Origin: JAFDZV01 sp035549015
Lineage (GTDB): Bacteria; Bacteroidota; Ignavibacteria; OLB7
DNA length: 64,000 bases
Direction of reading: 5' to 3'
Assembly: GCA_035549015.1 (NCBI GenBank)
Contig: DASZRW010000043.1
Span: 1 to 64,000, forward strand
In this document: positions 34,597-44,822 of the stretch, one piece after another
How positions within the stretch are numbered: the first letter of the stretch is position 1
How the letters are laid out: each line of letters begins with the position of its first letter
Program-made: the position numbers and the translations under genes
The notes under the pieces: model-generated
The model's database searches: none
Told to the model about the DNA's origin: nothing
Seen by the model: the letters and a program-made list of their open reading frames with translations, nothing else

Positions 34597-37500
34597 CGCG
34601 CATCCTCCTCCTTCTTCTCGGTGCCTGCGGACTGCGCCTCATCCTTCAATGCCGCCCATTCAGCCTCGCTGATTCCGAGTTTGCCGAGCAGTTCCGCACG
34701 CTGCGCGTGCAGTTCCTCCACGCTCGCGTTGCAGGCCGCCCGCGTGGCGATATCCGTTGCCGCGGCTGCGGAGTCGCGCGCTGCATGCTCGCGGTCCTCG
34801 ATCGTGGCCAGTTGCTTCATCCACTCCAGCTTCTTCAGCGCCGGAATCTCCGGCGCGCCGATGGAGTCCAGGTTGAACGATGCCAGCGACCGCGGATCGA
34901 ACGGCTTCCACTGCCTGCTCCCGAGCGTACGAGTCCGTATGCCATCGGCATTGACTTCCGCATCGAGCAGGTCGATGCGCGGTCCCTTCGGCGATACCCG
35001 CTCGCCGGCAAGCGCCGTGTATGCCCGCTCGTTCCCTCCCTTTCGACGCGTTCCGTTCGGTGCGCCGCCGGGATCGGGAACCACGGTGTTGTCGTATCGC
35101 TTCAGCATCGGGAGATTCCCGAGCTGCTCGCCGGTCGTCCGGACGCCGCGCGCCGTCTCCTTCCGCTGCCGCAGCAGCCTCCCCTCGGCGTTGTACTGGT
35201 TGTAGAGTGCGAAGTGCTGGTCGTCCAGCCCCGCCATGAGCCGCTGCCGGTCGCGATCGACGACGAACGTGGTCACCACGGCATCGAGCGGCTGCATGCG
35301 GATGTCATCGATCCAGGCCGTGTCCGCTCCCGCGCTCAGACTGGCATCCAGCGACATCGAGAGCGTGGTGCCGGCGGGAACGGCAGGGAATGGGTTCAGC
35401 GTCACCTCGTACAACGACCACTCTCCCGTCTGCGCCACCTTGTACGTTGGCGAGATCCGGAACGTCTGGCTCCAGCCGCCATCGCTCAGGTGCACGGAAA
35501 TCGAGTGGCTCCCCGCTGGCGCAACGATAGCGGGATCGGTAACCTTCATCCAGAACCGGATGGAGAGCCCCTTGTTGACCGTCTGGTCCGTAATCCTGAC
35601 CGATGCCAGCGAGGCGGTGGAGACAGCGCCCGTCACGCTTCGGGAGTAGAAACCGGTGTGGGCAATGCCGGGCATTGCGGCACCCATGACCACCACTCCC
35701 GCTGCGGACGATTCGAAGTTCTGGAAGGCAACGGAGCCATAGTTGGCATTGGCCGCCATCAGCAGAAGCCCGGTGTGATCGTTGCAGGCCTTCAGCGAGG
35801 AGTAGACACCGTTGATGTCCACCGTCTCCTGCGGCTCGCCGTATGGCGAATACTGCGTGACGCTGTCGGTACGGAACCACTTCCCCCACTTGAGACTGGA
35901 GGCCGGACTGTTCCAGTTGAAGAGCTGGAAGTCCGTGAAGGTGCCGGCCCCCTTGTAGTCGCGCTCGATGCCTGAGTGGCCGCTGCCGCCAACGATGCCG
36001 GTACGATAGAGGAAGCTGGCCCGGGGCCTCCACTTCCCCCTGGCACCGTACTCGAATTCGTTCGCATCCGAAGGCGTGTGTGGTATCTCGATTGAATCGT
36101 ACGGAGAGACGTTGTCATACGTGGTTGCCGACGCCGCTATCACGTTCGTCGCGCCCGGCCCCTGGGGCTGCGTTGTACTGCAGAACTGTATGCAGGTGAC
36201 CGGCTGCGGGCAGCAGCCGCTGACGCAGCCGTAGTAGACAAGATTGCCATCCGCATCGAGCGCGAAGTGTCCGCCGATTCCAGCCAGGTCCGTGCTCATC
36301 TGCGGCGGAGCCGGCGATGGCACGTTCACGGAGATCACCGGCTGACCGGTGAGGATGTTGGTCCCCACCCAGACACTCATCGCATTGCACATGCCGGTCA
36401 CCGGATCCTGGACGGCAACGCCCATGGACTGCATCGTGGTCTGCGAGATGCTGCCGCCGCTGGTATGGACCAGGGTGTTGAGATTGCTGATGAAGGAGCC
36501 GCGTGCGGCAATCTGCGACGCCGGCTGCAGGTCGATATCGGCGCCGGTCTGGATCTGCGTCTCCGTACTGCCGTAGGTGGCGATCGATCCCGCGCTCGCA
36601 TTCAACTGGTTTGTGTACCCGCTCCGGATCACCTCGATGTCCGCATTTCCCGTGGTGGTGTTCGTGCTTGCAACGCTCGTGGAGACCGGCCTCAGGTCCA
36701 GCACCACCGAGAGCCCGACGGTGACGGCGTTCACGTGGAAGAGGCCGAGATCGGACGTTCCTCCCGGCGCGGTGAGGTGGATCAGGTCGCCCTGCGTGAA
36801 GAGCGATCGGAGCGGACAGAGGGAGTCCGTTGAGGTTGGAGTGATCGTGACCGATCCGGACCCGTGCTTGACGATGGAAAGCGAACCGGAATGGCGAAGG
36901 AGTTGATGTTCGTTGTTCGCGATCTGCCCCATTCCCGTGTAGCGCTCCGCGGCCGGGAAGTTGTAGGAGTGATAGGCTCCCAGCTGCCCCGTTGGCGCCT
37001 GCTCCAGCGCGAGCCCGTCGAACCCATCGGCGGTGTGAACGATCACCGGCGCTCCGCTGAGCGGATCGAACGCCTCGTTGCGGGAATAGTGATAGACGCC
37101 GTCGGCATAGCTCACCACTCCCTTCTGAATCGTTGGGTAGCGGGTAACCTTGCTCGTCACGAATGTGGCGAGCGTGCCGGAGGTGGTTTCCAGATATCCC
37201 TGCCCGGAAAGGCTGATGGTGAAGGGAGGGGCAGGAAGTATCGAGAAGTCCCCCTCCAGCTTTCCGTCCACCACCGCGTTGTCGTACGAGCGGCGATCGT
37301 GTGCGATCTCCATCTCCGCACCCGGCGTATCCATCACCGCCACATCGCCGGGCTTCGCGAGCATCGGGATCTTCTCGCCGGGCTGGAAGTAGCTTACTTC
37401 CTGGCTCGAGGCAAGCGTCCAGCTGTCCTTGTTCGCATAGGTGCCGCTGTAGGCCGCGCGGCTGCGAAACTGCCCGTGCATGTCATTCAGCACGAACCGG

Positions 37501-40500
37501 TATCCCTGCGACATCCAGAGATCGTCCTCGTAGAAACTGATCGCCGGTGCATACGGCACCTGCGAGAGCGCCATGTTCGCGGCCGCATTCTCCCACGGCA
37601 TTGTCTGTTTGTCCAGGCCGGCAACGCCGGAGTAGTCCACGCTGCGGCCGATGCCGGAGTAGTTCTCGAAGAACGGATAGTCCTTTGCGGTGAAGTAGCG
37701 CGCGATGGAGAATCCGGGGTTGCTCCTGCCGGTGTGAATGCTTCGCACAACGACGCGCGAGTACCCGACACTCGCAGCCGGCAGAAGCGATTCCCCCGGC
37801 ATTCCTTCGTACCGGCCAAGGTCCTCGCCGGCAATGATCTTGTTGGCCATATCCGGCTTGGCCTCGGTCCCCCATACGTTCACCAGCGCGTTCTCCTCGC
37901 GGCAGGCGGAGGGCTCGTTCACGGCAACGCCGCTGCTCACGTGCTCGTGGCGCGCGTCATCATAATCGTCGTAGATATACTCGGAGCCGGTAAGCGCGCT
38001 GTCGCCGGCATTGCCGGGATCGTAGGTCAGCAGGCGCCGCACGCGCACACCGCCGCCGAGCTTGGGATAGAGGAGCGGCACGCGGATGTAGGAGTCGTGA
38101 AAGTCGATCGCCTGGCAGTGCTCGGATTCCGTATAGCCGGCGCGGGCATACTGGAACAGGAGAGTGGAGATCATTCCCGGGCCGTTGTCCGTGAAGGCAA
38201 CACCATCGTCCGGCCCCATCAGGCCCAGCTTGTTCTTCATCACGAACTCGCCGCAGATCTGCTTCGGGATGCGGTCCCCCTTCAGCGACACGTAGAGCCG
38301 GTACCTCGGATGCGTACCGGAAATCACGTCCACGCCGATATTGTCAACCGGAGCATACCCACGGATGTAGTCGCCGGTGTACGTGTCGTCCAGATGCGGC
38401 GTTCCCCCCTTCAGCGCGTAGAGGAGCTTGAAGTAGGCTCGCTCCTTCGCGCCTGCGGCGTTCGCCTGCATGAACGTCCGGCGCATGAGCACGGCCAGCG
38501 CGTTCACGGCAGCCGCATTCGTGTCCGGCACGCCGATGTCGCCGGTGTTCAGATAGTACTTGTTGGTGCCGCCGACATCGTCATTCGAAACGGTATCGTT
38601 CAGGCTCACCATTCCCATCGCGGGATGATCCTGCACGTAGGAGTATCGGTTCTGCTCGTACTGCACGTGGACCTCGCCGAGCGATGGTGTCCTGATCCAT
38701 TTCAACTGCCAGGCGGCCGGATCGAACGAGGATGTGTCCGGAACCTGGTTCACCCATGGTTGCATCTTCACATAGCGGGTGCCTCCGTTCAACTGATAGT
38801 TCCCCCAGGCATCGATATCCACCGGCGAGTAGTCCGGGTTCTGTTCAGCGGAGCTGAGTGCGTCCGCGAAGTGCGCGATGTCGCCATAGTGCTGCTCGAC
38901 GTCGTGACTGTAATCGGCCGCGCGCTTATACTCGTAGCCGAACATGTACGGGCTGTACTCCGCGTTGGCAACATCCCCCTCGCTCCACCACAGCTTCTTC
39001 AACGTCAGCATGCCGGGGCGCTTGATGGTTGACGGAGGAACTTCCGTCCGGCGCGCATTCGGCAGCCCCTGCCGGAGCGATGAATCGTATTCGAAGTGAA
39101 CAGTCTTGATCAGCGTCGCCGGGTTTCCATCCGCGTCCTTCGCATAGAGCTCGATCCGCTCCAATCGCTGCGCGGCGTTGGCGTTCGGGTAATAGGTGCC
39201 GCCGAAGAGCGAGGTGTAGCCGGCCTGCGTCAACGTGGAGTCACCGGCAATCAGTGCCTCCGCCTGGCTGCTCGGCGTGTGATACGCCTGGTAGGCGTCC
39301 AGACGCTGTGTCAGCGAGCCCTTGATCCGGTGCCCGTTCACGACAACGTTGGTCCGGTTGGTAACGAAGTAGGCGATGTGCGTCTTGGTCTCGATGGACT
39401 TCAGATAGTACACCTCACGCTCGCCGCTGGAGAAGCTCCCCAGATCGTCCGTGGGATCGGAGAGGGTGTTCCGGCTGTAGAGCAGGCCGTTGTAGGGCTG
39501 GCGCCACGCGAACCAGCTTCCGGAGAGGGAGGAACTCTTCGTGCGCGTCCCGGCGGCACGCACGTAGTTGAACTTCGTATAGCCGCCGAAGTCATCGGGT
39601 GTCGGGCCGTTGTTCGTGCGGTCGATATAGTCCGGCGTGGTAATCAGTGTCAGCAGGTAGGTGCTTGCGTAGGGGGCAGGCCGTTCCTGCCCGATCACCA
39701 CCGGCGCATCGGGCGCGCTCAGGTAGGCGTGCGCGATGAACTTGGAGTTCATGCGGCTGGTGCTGTCCAGCACATTCTTCGGAAGGCCGAGCTGGATGTC
39801 CTTCTCCGAACGCGCATATACCGGCAGCCCGTACACATAGCGCATGCCGTTTGCATTGGTGATGCAGAACTCGCCGATCTGATCCAGGATGGCCGCGTCG
39901 CTCCGGTCCACCAGCGATCTGGTGAGACTGTCCTTCGTGAACGAGTCGTAGAACACTCCCTGGTCCGTGGTGCGGTTCATCTCCGCGTTGGTGTGGTAGC
40001 CCACGAACGTATTGCGGCCGATCGTCCCGCCGTTGTTCGCCTGATCGTACACGTCGTCCGCCAGATGCGGCATCACGTCACCATCGGGAGTGAAGCGGAG
40101 CAGCCGGGCAGAGAGCACATCGTCGTTGGCTCCGTAGCGGAGGCTGCCGCCAAGATCACCATGGAAGCGAAAGATGTAGGGATCGCGGTCGCCCGGTTGC
40201 TGAAAGCGGAAGCGGTCCATGGCAATAACCTTGTCCCACTCACCCGCACTGAAACTGGCGGAGCCCAGCCCGAGATTCCCTCCGATGCCGAAGCGCGCAC
40301 CTGCTGCCAGGTCCACTCCCACCTGCACGATGCTGAACTTCCCGCCGGTACTGTTCGGATGGAAGATTCCGGCACCGCGGTTGTACAGGCGGAAGCTCCC
40401 TCCCATGCCCGTGCCGGCTACCAGGAAGTTGTCCGCGTTGCTGAACGGAACCGGCAGAAATGGATTCTCCCTTCGATACGCCACCTGGCGCTCCGTGTAG

Positions 40501-41483
40501 TAATCCATTGCGTCGCCGCCGGTAGCGCTGGCGGAGTACATGTAGCCGAACGCGTTCAGTGTGGTGGATGGATCGTTCTCGTACCAGGTGTAGTTCCCCT
40601 CCACTCCTCCCTCGATCCCGGAAAGGAATGCGGGATTGAGCGCCGCCATGAACTTCGCCGAGTAATTCGAGGAGCCACCGTGGTAGTTCAGGTTCACCGG
40701 CGTCGGGACGTGCTGCTCCTGCGTGATGGCGCTGTTGATATACGCGGAGGCGAAGAGCGAAGCCGCCGATATGCCGAACTGCAGATCCTTTCCGAGATTG
40801 TTGAACAAGCCGACCTTGGAGAGCGCGGCAACAGCCAACCCCGGATCGACATGTACCGAGAAGCTGCCGCCATCGTTCTTCGAGGTGTAATTCATACTCA
40901 TCAACCCCTTCGCCCAGGCCCCCACGCCGAACGAGCGGGAGTAGCCCGTTGCGTTGTTGAACATGGTGGTGAGCGAGAGGTTCAGGCTGACGTTGCCGGG
41001 ATTGTTATTTGTCGGCTTGAACGGAACCACATCGGCCAGATCCTTGCTCAGGATCTCGAAGTCCAGCTTCCGCGTGGCCGTAACGGAGAAGAACTTCTTC
41101 GTCTTGTTCCAGTACTTCACCGTCCCCTTCCAGTCGTCGGGGAATCCGCGCCGGTCACGGGTAATGGCGCCGGTGTTCAGCGTCCATCCGTAGCCGACCC
41201 ATGAAGCATCCTGTGCTATCGGAGCACCGCTCCGATAGCTGAGCGTCACGTCGAACCCGGAGCCCTGCGGGCCCGGGATGGAGAGCACGGGGACGTTGTA
41301 GTTGAAGGCCCCGGAGAACTCGTCCACACCGGCGTTGCCCCCTGCTCCTCCCGGTGAGGAGAACTCCGACTGTGCAGGGCCGCTTCCCTGCGCGGCCGCG
41401 TGTGAGGAGACAAGTACTCCGGCCAGCACCAGGCATAACGCTCCGGCAGCCAGGCGAATCGATGTCGTTCGTAGTGCTCTCAT
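34593..41483 (-). CDS. Giant secreted SpvB/RHS-type companion protein
   Basis: A 2296-residue protein with a signal peptide (LAAGALCLVLAGVLVSSHAAAQ). The next ~110 residues match the amino-terminal domain common in Bacteroidota RHS proteins: FSGAFNYNVPVLSIPGPQG, LSYRSGAP and ASWVGYGWTLNTG. The long middle is beta-rich and contains short RHS-like stretches and a concanavalin/CBM-like region (around DQTVNKGLSIRFWMKV). Near the C-terminus is an RHS-like LYNQYNAEGRLLRQRKET, then a charged helical tail. No toxin tip is seen. It overlaps the RHS toxin gene by four bases and shares its operon, so it may form a shell or secretion partner for it; this is inference. Start MRALRTT at 41483 gives the signal peptide; no strong ribosome site is seen. 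Confidence 0.8.
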   Translation of the reverse strand: MRALRTTSIRLAAGALCLVLAGVLVSSHAAAQGSGPAQSEFSSPGGAGGNAGVDEFSGAFNYNVPVLSIPGPQGSGFDVTLSYRSGAPIAQDASWVGYGWTLNTGAITRDRRGFPDDWKGTVKYWNKTKKFFSVTATRKLDFEILSKDLADVVPFKPTNNNPGNVSLNLSLTTMFNNATGYSRSFGVGAWAKGLMSMNYTSKNDGGSFSVHVDPGLAVAALSKVGLFNNLGKDLQFGISAASLFASAYINSAITQEQHVPTPVNLNYHGGSSNYSAKFMAALNPAFLSGIEGGVEGNYTWYENDPSTTLNAFGYMYSASATGGDAMDYYTERQVAYRRENPFLPVPFSNADNFLVAGTGMGGSFRLYNRGAGIFHPNSTGGKFSIVQVGVDLAAGARFGIGGNLGLGSASFSAGEWDKVIAMDRFRFQQPGDRDPYIFRFHGDLGGSLRYGANDDVLSARLLRFTPDGDVMPHLADDVYDQANNGGTIGRNTFVGYHTNAEMNRTTDQGVFYDSFTKDSLTRSLVDRSDAAILDQIGEFCITNANGMRYVYGLPVYARSEKDIQLGLPKNVLDSTSRMNSKFIAHAYLSAPDAPVVIGQERPAPYASTYLLTLITTPDYIDRTNNGPTPDDFGGYTKFNYVRAAGTRTKSSSLSGSWFAWRQPYNGLLYSRNTLSDPTDDLGSFSSGEREVYYLKSIETKTHIAYFVTNRTNVVVNGHRIKGSLTQRLDAYQAYHTPSSQAEALIAGDSTLTQAGYTSLFGGTYYPNANAAQRLERIELYAKDADGNPATLIKTVHFEYDSSLRQGLPNARRTEVPPSTIKRPGMLTLKKLWWSEGDVANAEYSPYMFGYEYKRAADYSHDVEQHYGDIAHFADALSSAEQNPDYSPVDIDAWGNYQLNGGTRYVKMQPWVNQVPDTSSFDPAAWQLKWIRTPSLGEVHVQYEQNRYSYVQDHPAMGMVSLNDTVSNDDVGGTNKYYLNTGDIGVPDTNAAAVNALAVLMRRTFMQANAAGAKERAYFKLLYALKGGTPHLDDTYTGDYIRGYAPVDNIGVDVISGTHPRYRLYVSLKGDRIPKQICGEFVMKNKLGLMGPDDGVAFTDNGPGMISTLLFQYARAGYTESEHCQAIDFHDSYIRVPLLYPKLGGGVRVRRLLTYDPGNAGDSALTGSEYIYDDYDDARHEHVSSGVAVNEPSACREENALVNVWGTEAKPDMANKIIAGEDLGRYEGMPGESLLPAASVGYSRVVVRSIHTGRSNPGFSIARYFTAKDYPFFENYSGIGRSVDYSGVAGLDKQTMPWENAAANMALSQVPYAPAISFYEDDLWMSQGYRFVLNDMHGQFRSRAAYSGTYANKDSWTLASSQEVSYFQPGEKIPMLAKPGDVAVMDTPGAEMEIAHDRRSYDNAVVDGKLEGDFSILPAPPFTISLSGQGYLETTSGTLATFVTSKVTRYPTIQKGVVSYADGVYHYSRNEAFDPLSGAPVIVHTADGFDGLALEQAPTGQLGAYHSYNFPAAERYTGMGQIANNEHQLLRHSGSLSIVKHGSGSVTITPTSTDSLCPLRSLFTQGDLIHLTAPGGTSDLGLFHVNAVTVGLSVVLDLRPVSTSVASTNTTTGNADIEVIRSGYTNQLNASAGSIATYGSTETQIQTGADIDLQPASQIAARGSFISNLNTLVHTSGGSISQTTMQSMGVAVQDPVTGMCNAMSVWVGTNILTGQPVISVNVPSPAPPQMSTDLAGIGGHFALDADGNLVYYGCVSGCCPQPVTCIQFCSTTQPQGPGATNVIAASATTYDNVSPYDSIEIPHTPSDANEFEYGARGKWRPRASFLYRTGIVGGSGHSGIERDYKGAGTFTDFQLFNWNSPASSLKWGKWFRTDSVTQYSPYGEPQETVDINGVYSSLKACNDHTGLLLMAANANYGSVAFQNFESSAAGVVVMGAAMPGIAHTGFYSRSVTGAVSTASLASVRITDQTVNKGLSIRFWMKVTDPAIVAPAGSHSISVHLSDGGWSQTFRISPTYKVAQTGEWSLYEVTLNPFPAVPAGTTLSMSLDASLSAGADTAWIDDIRMQPLDAVVTTFVVDRDRQRLMAGLDDQHFALYNQYNAEGRLLRQRKETARGVRTTGEQLGNLPMLKRYDNTVVPDPGGAPNGTRRKGGNERAYTALAGERVSPKGPRIDLLDAEVNADGIRTRTLGSRQWKPFDPRSLASFNLDSIGAPEIPALKKLEWMKQLATIEDREHAARDSAAAATDIATRAACNASVEELHAQRAELLGKLGISEAEWAALKDEAQSAGTEKKEEDAR

Positions 41484-41569
41484 CGTGATCAGACAGTGAT
41501 GATCGTGTTCGTATGCCCGGCAAGCGTGCGAGGCCCGGCAGGCATGTGGGAGTACGGAGTTCGAAATGT

Positions 41570-43837
41570 TCAGCGAACCAGCACGGCCTTGCCGGTCAGG
41601 TCCGCACCGCCGCAGCGAAGACGATACATGTAGGCGCCCTGCGGCGCCATCTCGTTCCGGGCGTTCAAGCCGTTCCATGTGGCGGTATACTCGCCGGCAT
41701 CCTCCATGCCGTCAACCAGCGTCGCCACCGGCGCGCCATCCATCGTGTAGATGCCGAGCTCCACACGCTCGCGCGCGCCGTGCCGGTACCGGATCCGGAG
41801 CGACGTGGAGAACGGATTGGGTGATGCGGCCAGGATGGATGCGCCGCCGTTGTCCGGCGAGTGCGCTCCTCCTTCGTGGACGGAGGCAACGTGGTTGATC
41901 GCGAGATCCTTCAATGCCTCCACTGAACCATTCCCCCAGCGGACGAAGGCGGAGTCTATGACGTGCGCGGAGCCGAGGCCGAACTGCACACGCGCCGGCT
42001 CCTGCACCAGCGATCCCCGCCCGCAGGTGACGTCGCGCGTGTAGCGAACGCCGTCCGCCCAGAGCGTGACGCGCGCGCCGACAGCGTGCTCCCCGGTCAG
42101 GTCGATCTCTGCGTAGTTGGCCCCCGCTCCGGTCGGCATCGTATTGCGATAGATCCGGAGATGGCCATCGACGAACGTCACCAGGTCCAGATGGCCGTCG
42201 TTGTCCAGGTCCGCAAGAACGGCATCGGGACCGGCAGCGGTGCGGAACAGGCCGTACTGGAAGGAGGCCGCAGCGAAGTGCCCGGCTGAATTCTGTGTAT
42301 AGAGTTCGGCATATCTGCATCCGTCCGACGTCGCGAGGAGGAAATCGAGCCGGCCGTCGTTATCAACATCGCCCCAGATTCCGGAGGAGCGTCCAACATG
42401 GAAATCGATCGGCTCCGCCTCGATCAGGCTCGGCACAGCCCCGGCAGCCGGAACGCTTCCGCGAACCAGGCTGCCGCCGGGTTCGTTGGCCGCGGCCGCG
42501 GCGCGGGCCGGCATCAGCGTCGGGCGAAGCAGATCCAGCACGCCGTCGTTGTCGTAATCGGCCCATGCCGTTGCAACGCTGTGCCCCGCCGATTGAAAGG
42601 ATCCGCCGGTGAAGACACGCGCCGTGACATTGGCCAGCGAACCGTCGCGGCGTCCCTCCCACAACTCGTCGCGCGCGCCATCGGCAGCAACCAGGTGGAG
42701 ATCGGGGAGGCCGTCGCCGTTGTAGTCCACGAACTGCGCCGCATCGCAGTAGAGCGGACCGCGGGCTTCGCCGAGCAGCATATGTGTGCTGTCGGCGAAG
42801 CCCAGGGCACCGTTGTTCAACAGCAACCGACTCCCCTCGGAGCGGGCGCGGTTGCGCGCCGGGACGCCGATGAAGAGATCAAGATATCCATCCCCATTAA
42901 TGTCGCCGATCGTGTAGGTGGAGGGATAGGCGATGCGTGGCAGCGCGATCGCATGCGGGGTGAAGGTTCCGTCACCGTTGTTGAGATAGAGGGTCGCCGA
43001 TGCGGAATCCGAGGCCGCAGGGAGAAACAGGATATCCGGACGCAGATCGTTGTCGACGTCGAGCACGATGTTGGCCGCGGGGTTGCCGGCGAGGCCGGCC
43101 GCCGCGGTCACGTCCGCGAAATGTGCGTTACCGTCGTTGCGATACAGACGACCATCGATCGCGAGATCGATGGTGCCGTTGCCGTCGATGTCGGCAAGCG
43201 CGATGTTCATGTTGCGCGATGCGCTGTCCGGCAGCATCGCATCGGCCGTTGCGTCCGCGAAGTATTCCGGTGACACGCGCTCCGGGTAGTGCACCACGGC
43301 ATCGATCGCGTATGCACAGCGCCCCCACTGCCACGTGCCGTCATCCATCCCGAGCGCCTGAGCGTAGTAGGCATCGTCCGCCGCGTTCATGCAGGCGGGG
43401 GTACGCTGCCGCGTATCGGAGAGAAGGGTGACGCCGGAGGAGAGGTGATCCACCGCGATGAAGAACTGCGTGGATTCGCACAGCACCGCACGATGAAACG
43501 TGACGGTGATCCGTTCCATCCCCCCATGCGACTTCGTAACCACAACGGGCTCCACCAGATCGTGCTCCAGCAGCGGAGCGGGCGCACCGGCCTCGGCGCC
43601 ATACAGGTGCACCGTGGCCCTGCCCGCCCTGCCGCCAAAGGCAATCGTGACCGACTCGACGGTAACCGGCGCAGGGAGATCGAAGCGTGCCGCCTGCGTC
43701 GTGATCCGCCGGTCGTTATAGTACGCCCATGCACCCTTCGCCATATACGGGCGGAGCGTGTCCGGCGCCTGCGCCTGTGCGGTGACTACCTGCATGGCGA
43801 TGAGCGCTGTCGCGATTGCTGCAACGGATCGTGTCAT
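41570..43837 (-). CDS. FG-GAP/VCBS-repeat surface protein with T9SS sorting domain
   Basis: A 755-residue protein with a signal peptide (MTRSVAAIATALIAMQVVTAQA). After a ~190-residue beta domain it has several FG-GAP/VCBS integrin-like repeats with calcium-binding DxDxDG patterns (DIDGNGTIDLAI, DVDNDLRPDILFL, DINGDGYLDLFIG, DYNGDGLPDLHLV, DNDGVLDLL, DVDNDGRLDFLLA, DLDNDGHLDLVTF), which fold as a beta-propeller. An ASPIC/UnbV-like segment may follow (near GAGANYAEIDLTG). The end is a T9SS/FlgD-like sorting domain: ASPNPFSTSLRIRY, GIYTMDGAPVATLVDG, GAYMYRLRCGG, GKAVLVR. It heads the minus-strand operon with the two giant RHS-type genes, 86 bp before the second gene. Confidence 0.88.
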   Translation of the reverse strand: MTRSVAAIATALIAMQVVTAQAQAPDTLRPYMAKGAWAYYNDRRITTQAARFDLPAPVTVESVTIAFGGRAGRATVHLYGAEAGAPAPLLEHDLVEPVVVTKSHGGMERITVTFHRAVLCESTQFFIAVDHLSSGVTLLSDTRQRTPACMNAADDAYYAQALGMDDGTWQWGRCAYAIDAVVHYPERVSPEYFADATADAMLPDSASRNMNIALADIDGNGTIDLAIDGRLYRNDGNAHFADVTAAAGLAGNPAANIVLDVDNDLRPDILFLPAASDSASATLYLNNGDGTFTPHAIALPRIAYPSTYTIGDINGDGYLDLFIGVPARNRARSEGSRLLLNNGALGFADSTHMLLGEARGPLYCDAAQFVDYNGDGLPDLHLVAADGARDELWEGRRDGSLANVTARVFTGGSFQSAGHSVATAWADYDNDGVLDLLRPTLMPARAAAAANEPGGSLVRGSVPAAGAVPSLIEAEPIDFHVGRSSGIWGDVDNDGRLDFLLATSDGCRYAELYTQNSAGHFAAASFQYGLFRTAAGPDAVLADLDNDGHLDLVTFVDGHLRIYRNTMPTGAGANYAEIDLTGEHAVGARVTLWADGVRYTRDVTCGRGSLVQEPARVQFGLGSAHVIDSAFVRWGNGSVEALKDLAINHVASVHEGGAHSPDNGGASILAASPNPFSTSLRIRYRHGARERVELGIYTMDGAPVATLVDGMEDAGEYTATWNGLNARNEMAPQGAYMYRLRCGGADLTGKAVLVR

Positions 43838-44402
43838 GGCACTCTTCCGGGTACTGGATCGGATTCAATGCGCTTCCGGGCTGCCCGGACCATCACGACT
43901 CCCGCTCTGCCGTCGACATCGGAGTTTCGGGACATACGGTTGTGAATGGTCATACGGACGCAGCAATGGATGCACGTTCGCAACAGCCTTGTTCACTTCA
44001 AGCCGGTGGCTGCTTGTGCGCAATGTGTACAGCATACGCTGCGGTGGAAACGATGGTCTTACATCCGGCGGCTTTCACCTTACCGGCGGCGGCAAACAGC
44101 AGACAGGCGGCACGCCCTGCGGACAGGCGGATACGTTGCGGAGAAGGCGGAGGCCCGCAGAAGCACGCGCATCTGCAGATGCAGCACGCACCTCTGTAGA
44201 TGCAGCGCGCGCCATCGGCGCAGGCCTGGAGATTGGGCCGCATCCGTGCAGGGAAGGATAACGGGACCGTGCCCCCGTATCGGGAAATCGCACGCTATCG
44301 CTCGGGCCGTCTTCATTCTCCTTGCGCACATCGACGAGCCTTGCGACCTTTGCCCCGTTCACTATCCCCTGCCTCCATCAACGCCTTTCCGGAGCAATCC
44401 CT
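43838..44402. other. Intergenic region between divergent FG-GAP and Cys-rich genes
   Basis: The 565 bp hold no supported gene. There is a perfect 14-bp palindrome GCATCTGCAGATGC (44169-44182) with an imperfect echo (TCTGTAGATGCAGC) about 20 bp later. Promoters for the two divergent genes are expected here. The upstream motif of Cys-rich genes a, c and e is absent. Confidence 0.5.
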
Positions 44403-44822
44403 ATGAAGAGAGCATTGTTGCTTTCGATCTGCACGGCCGTATGCGTGCTCGCAATTTCTGCGTTCGCCCCGCATGCGAACGCGCAGGCAAACGCCTGTTG
44501 CGGGTTCACCATCACGGCAAACATGAACATCCCGCTCGCCTGCTTCCCCATTGCGGTAACGACAAGCTGGGGTAACGGCCTGCAGTCACAGACGGACAAC
44601 GTGAACGTCCGCGGAACGTCGGGGTTCACCATCGTGCCGTGCGGGACTCCGCCGCCAACCCCGTTCGACTGGGTTTCGTTGGACGGCGGACTCACGAAGA
44701 TCCTGTACAACACGCCGACACAGGTAAATCTTCCGGCCCCCTGCGCTACCACATGCGTGACCCTGATCGTCACCAGCGATCCGGTCACCGGCTGCATCCA
44801 GATTCGCCTCGCCGGCTGCTAA
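44403..44822 (+). CDS. Small secreted Cys-rich protein, subfamily 2 (member d)
   Basis: A 139-residue protein with a signal peptide (MKRALLLSICTAVCVLAISAF, cleavage expected near ANAQ) and eight cysteines after it. It carries the subfamily-2 signature NACC-GFTITANMNIP-x2-CFP-x2-V-x-T-SWGNG, nearly superimposable on members b and e, and a C-terminal CVTLIV-x6-GCIQIRLAGC. GGAG lies 8 nt before the ATG. The stop codon TAA (44820-44822) is also the first three bases of repeat A copy 2, so the structured element begins exactly at the end of the gene. No fold is recognised. Confidence 0.85.
   Translation: MKRALLLSICTAVCVLAISAFAPHANAQANACCGFTITANMNIPLACFPIAVTTSWGNGLQSQTDNVNVRGTSGFTIVPCGTPPPTPFDWVSLDGGLTKILYNTPTQVNLPAPCATTCVTLIVTSDPVTGCIQIRLAGC

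Noticed and set aside
39096..41204. Plus-strand 702-codon open frame
   Set aside because: Antisense to the SpvB-like gene; high-GC codon bias explains the absence of stops.
44169..44182. Perfect palindrome GCATCTGCAGATGC as an operator
   Set aside because: It is a single occurrence with one weak echo and no match near other genes, so a regulatory call is not supported.
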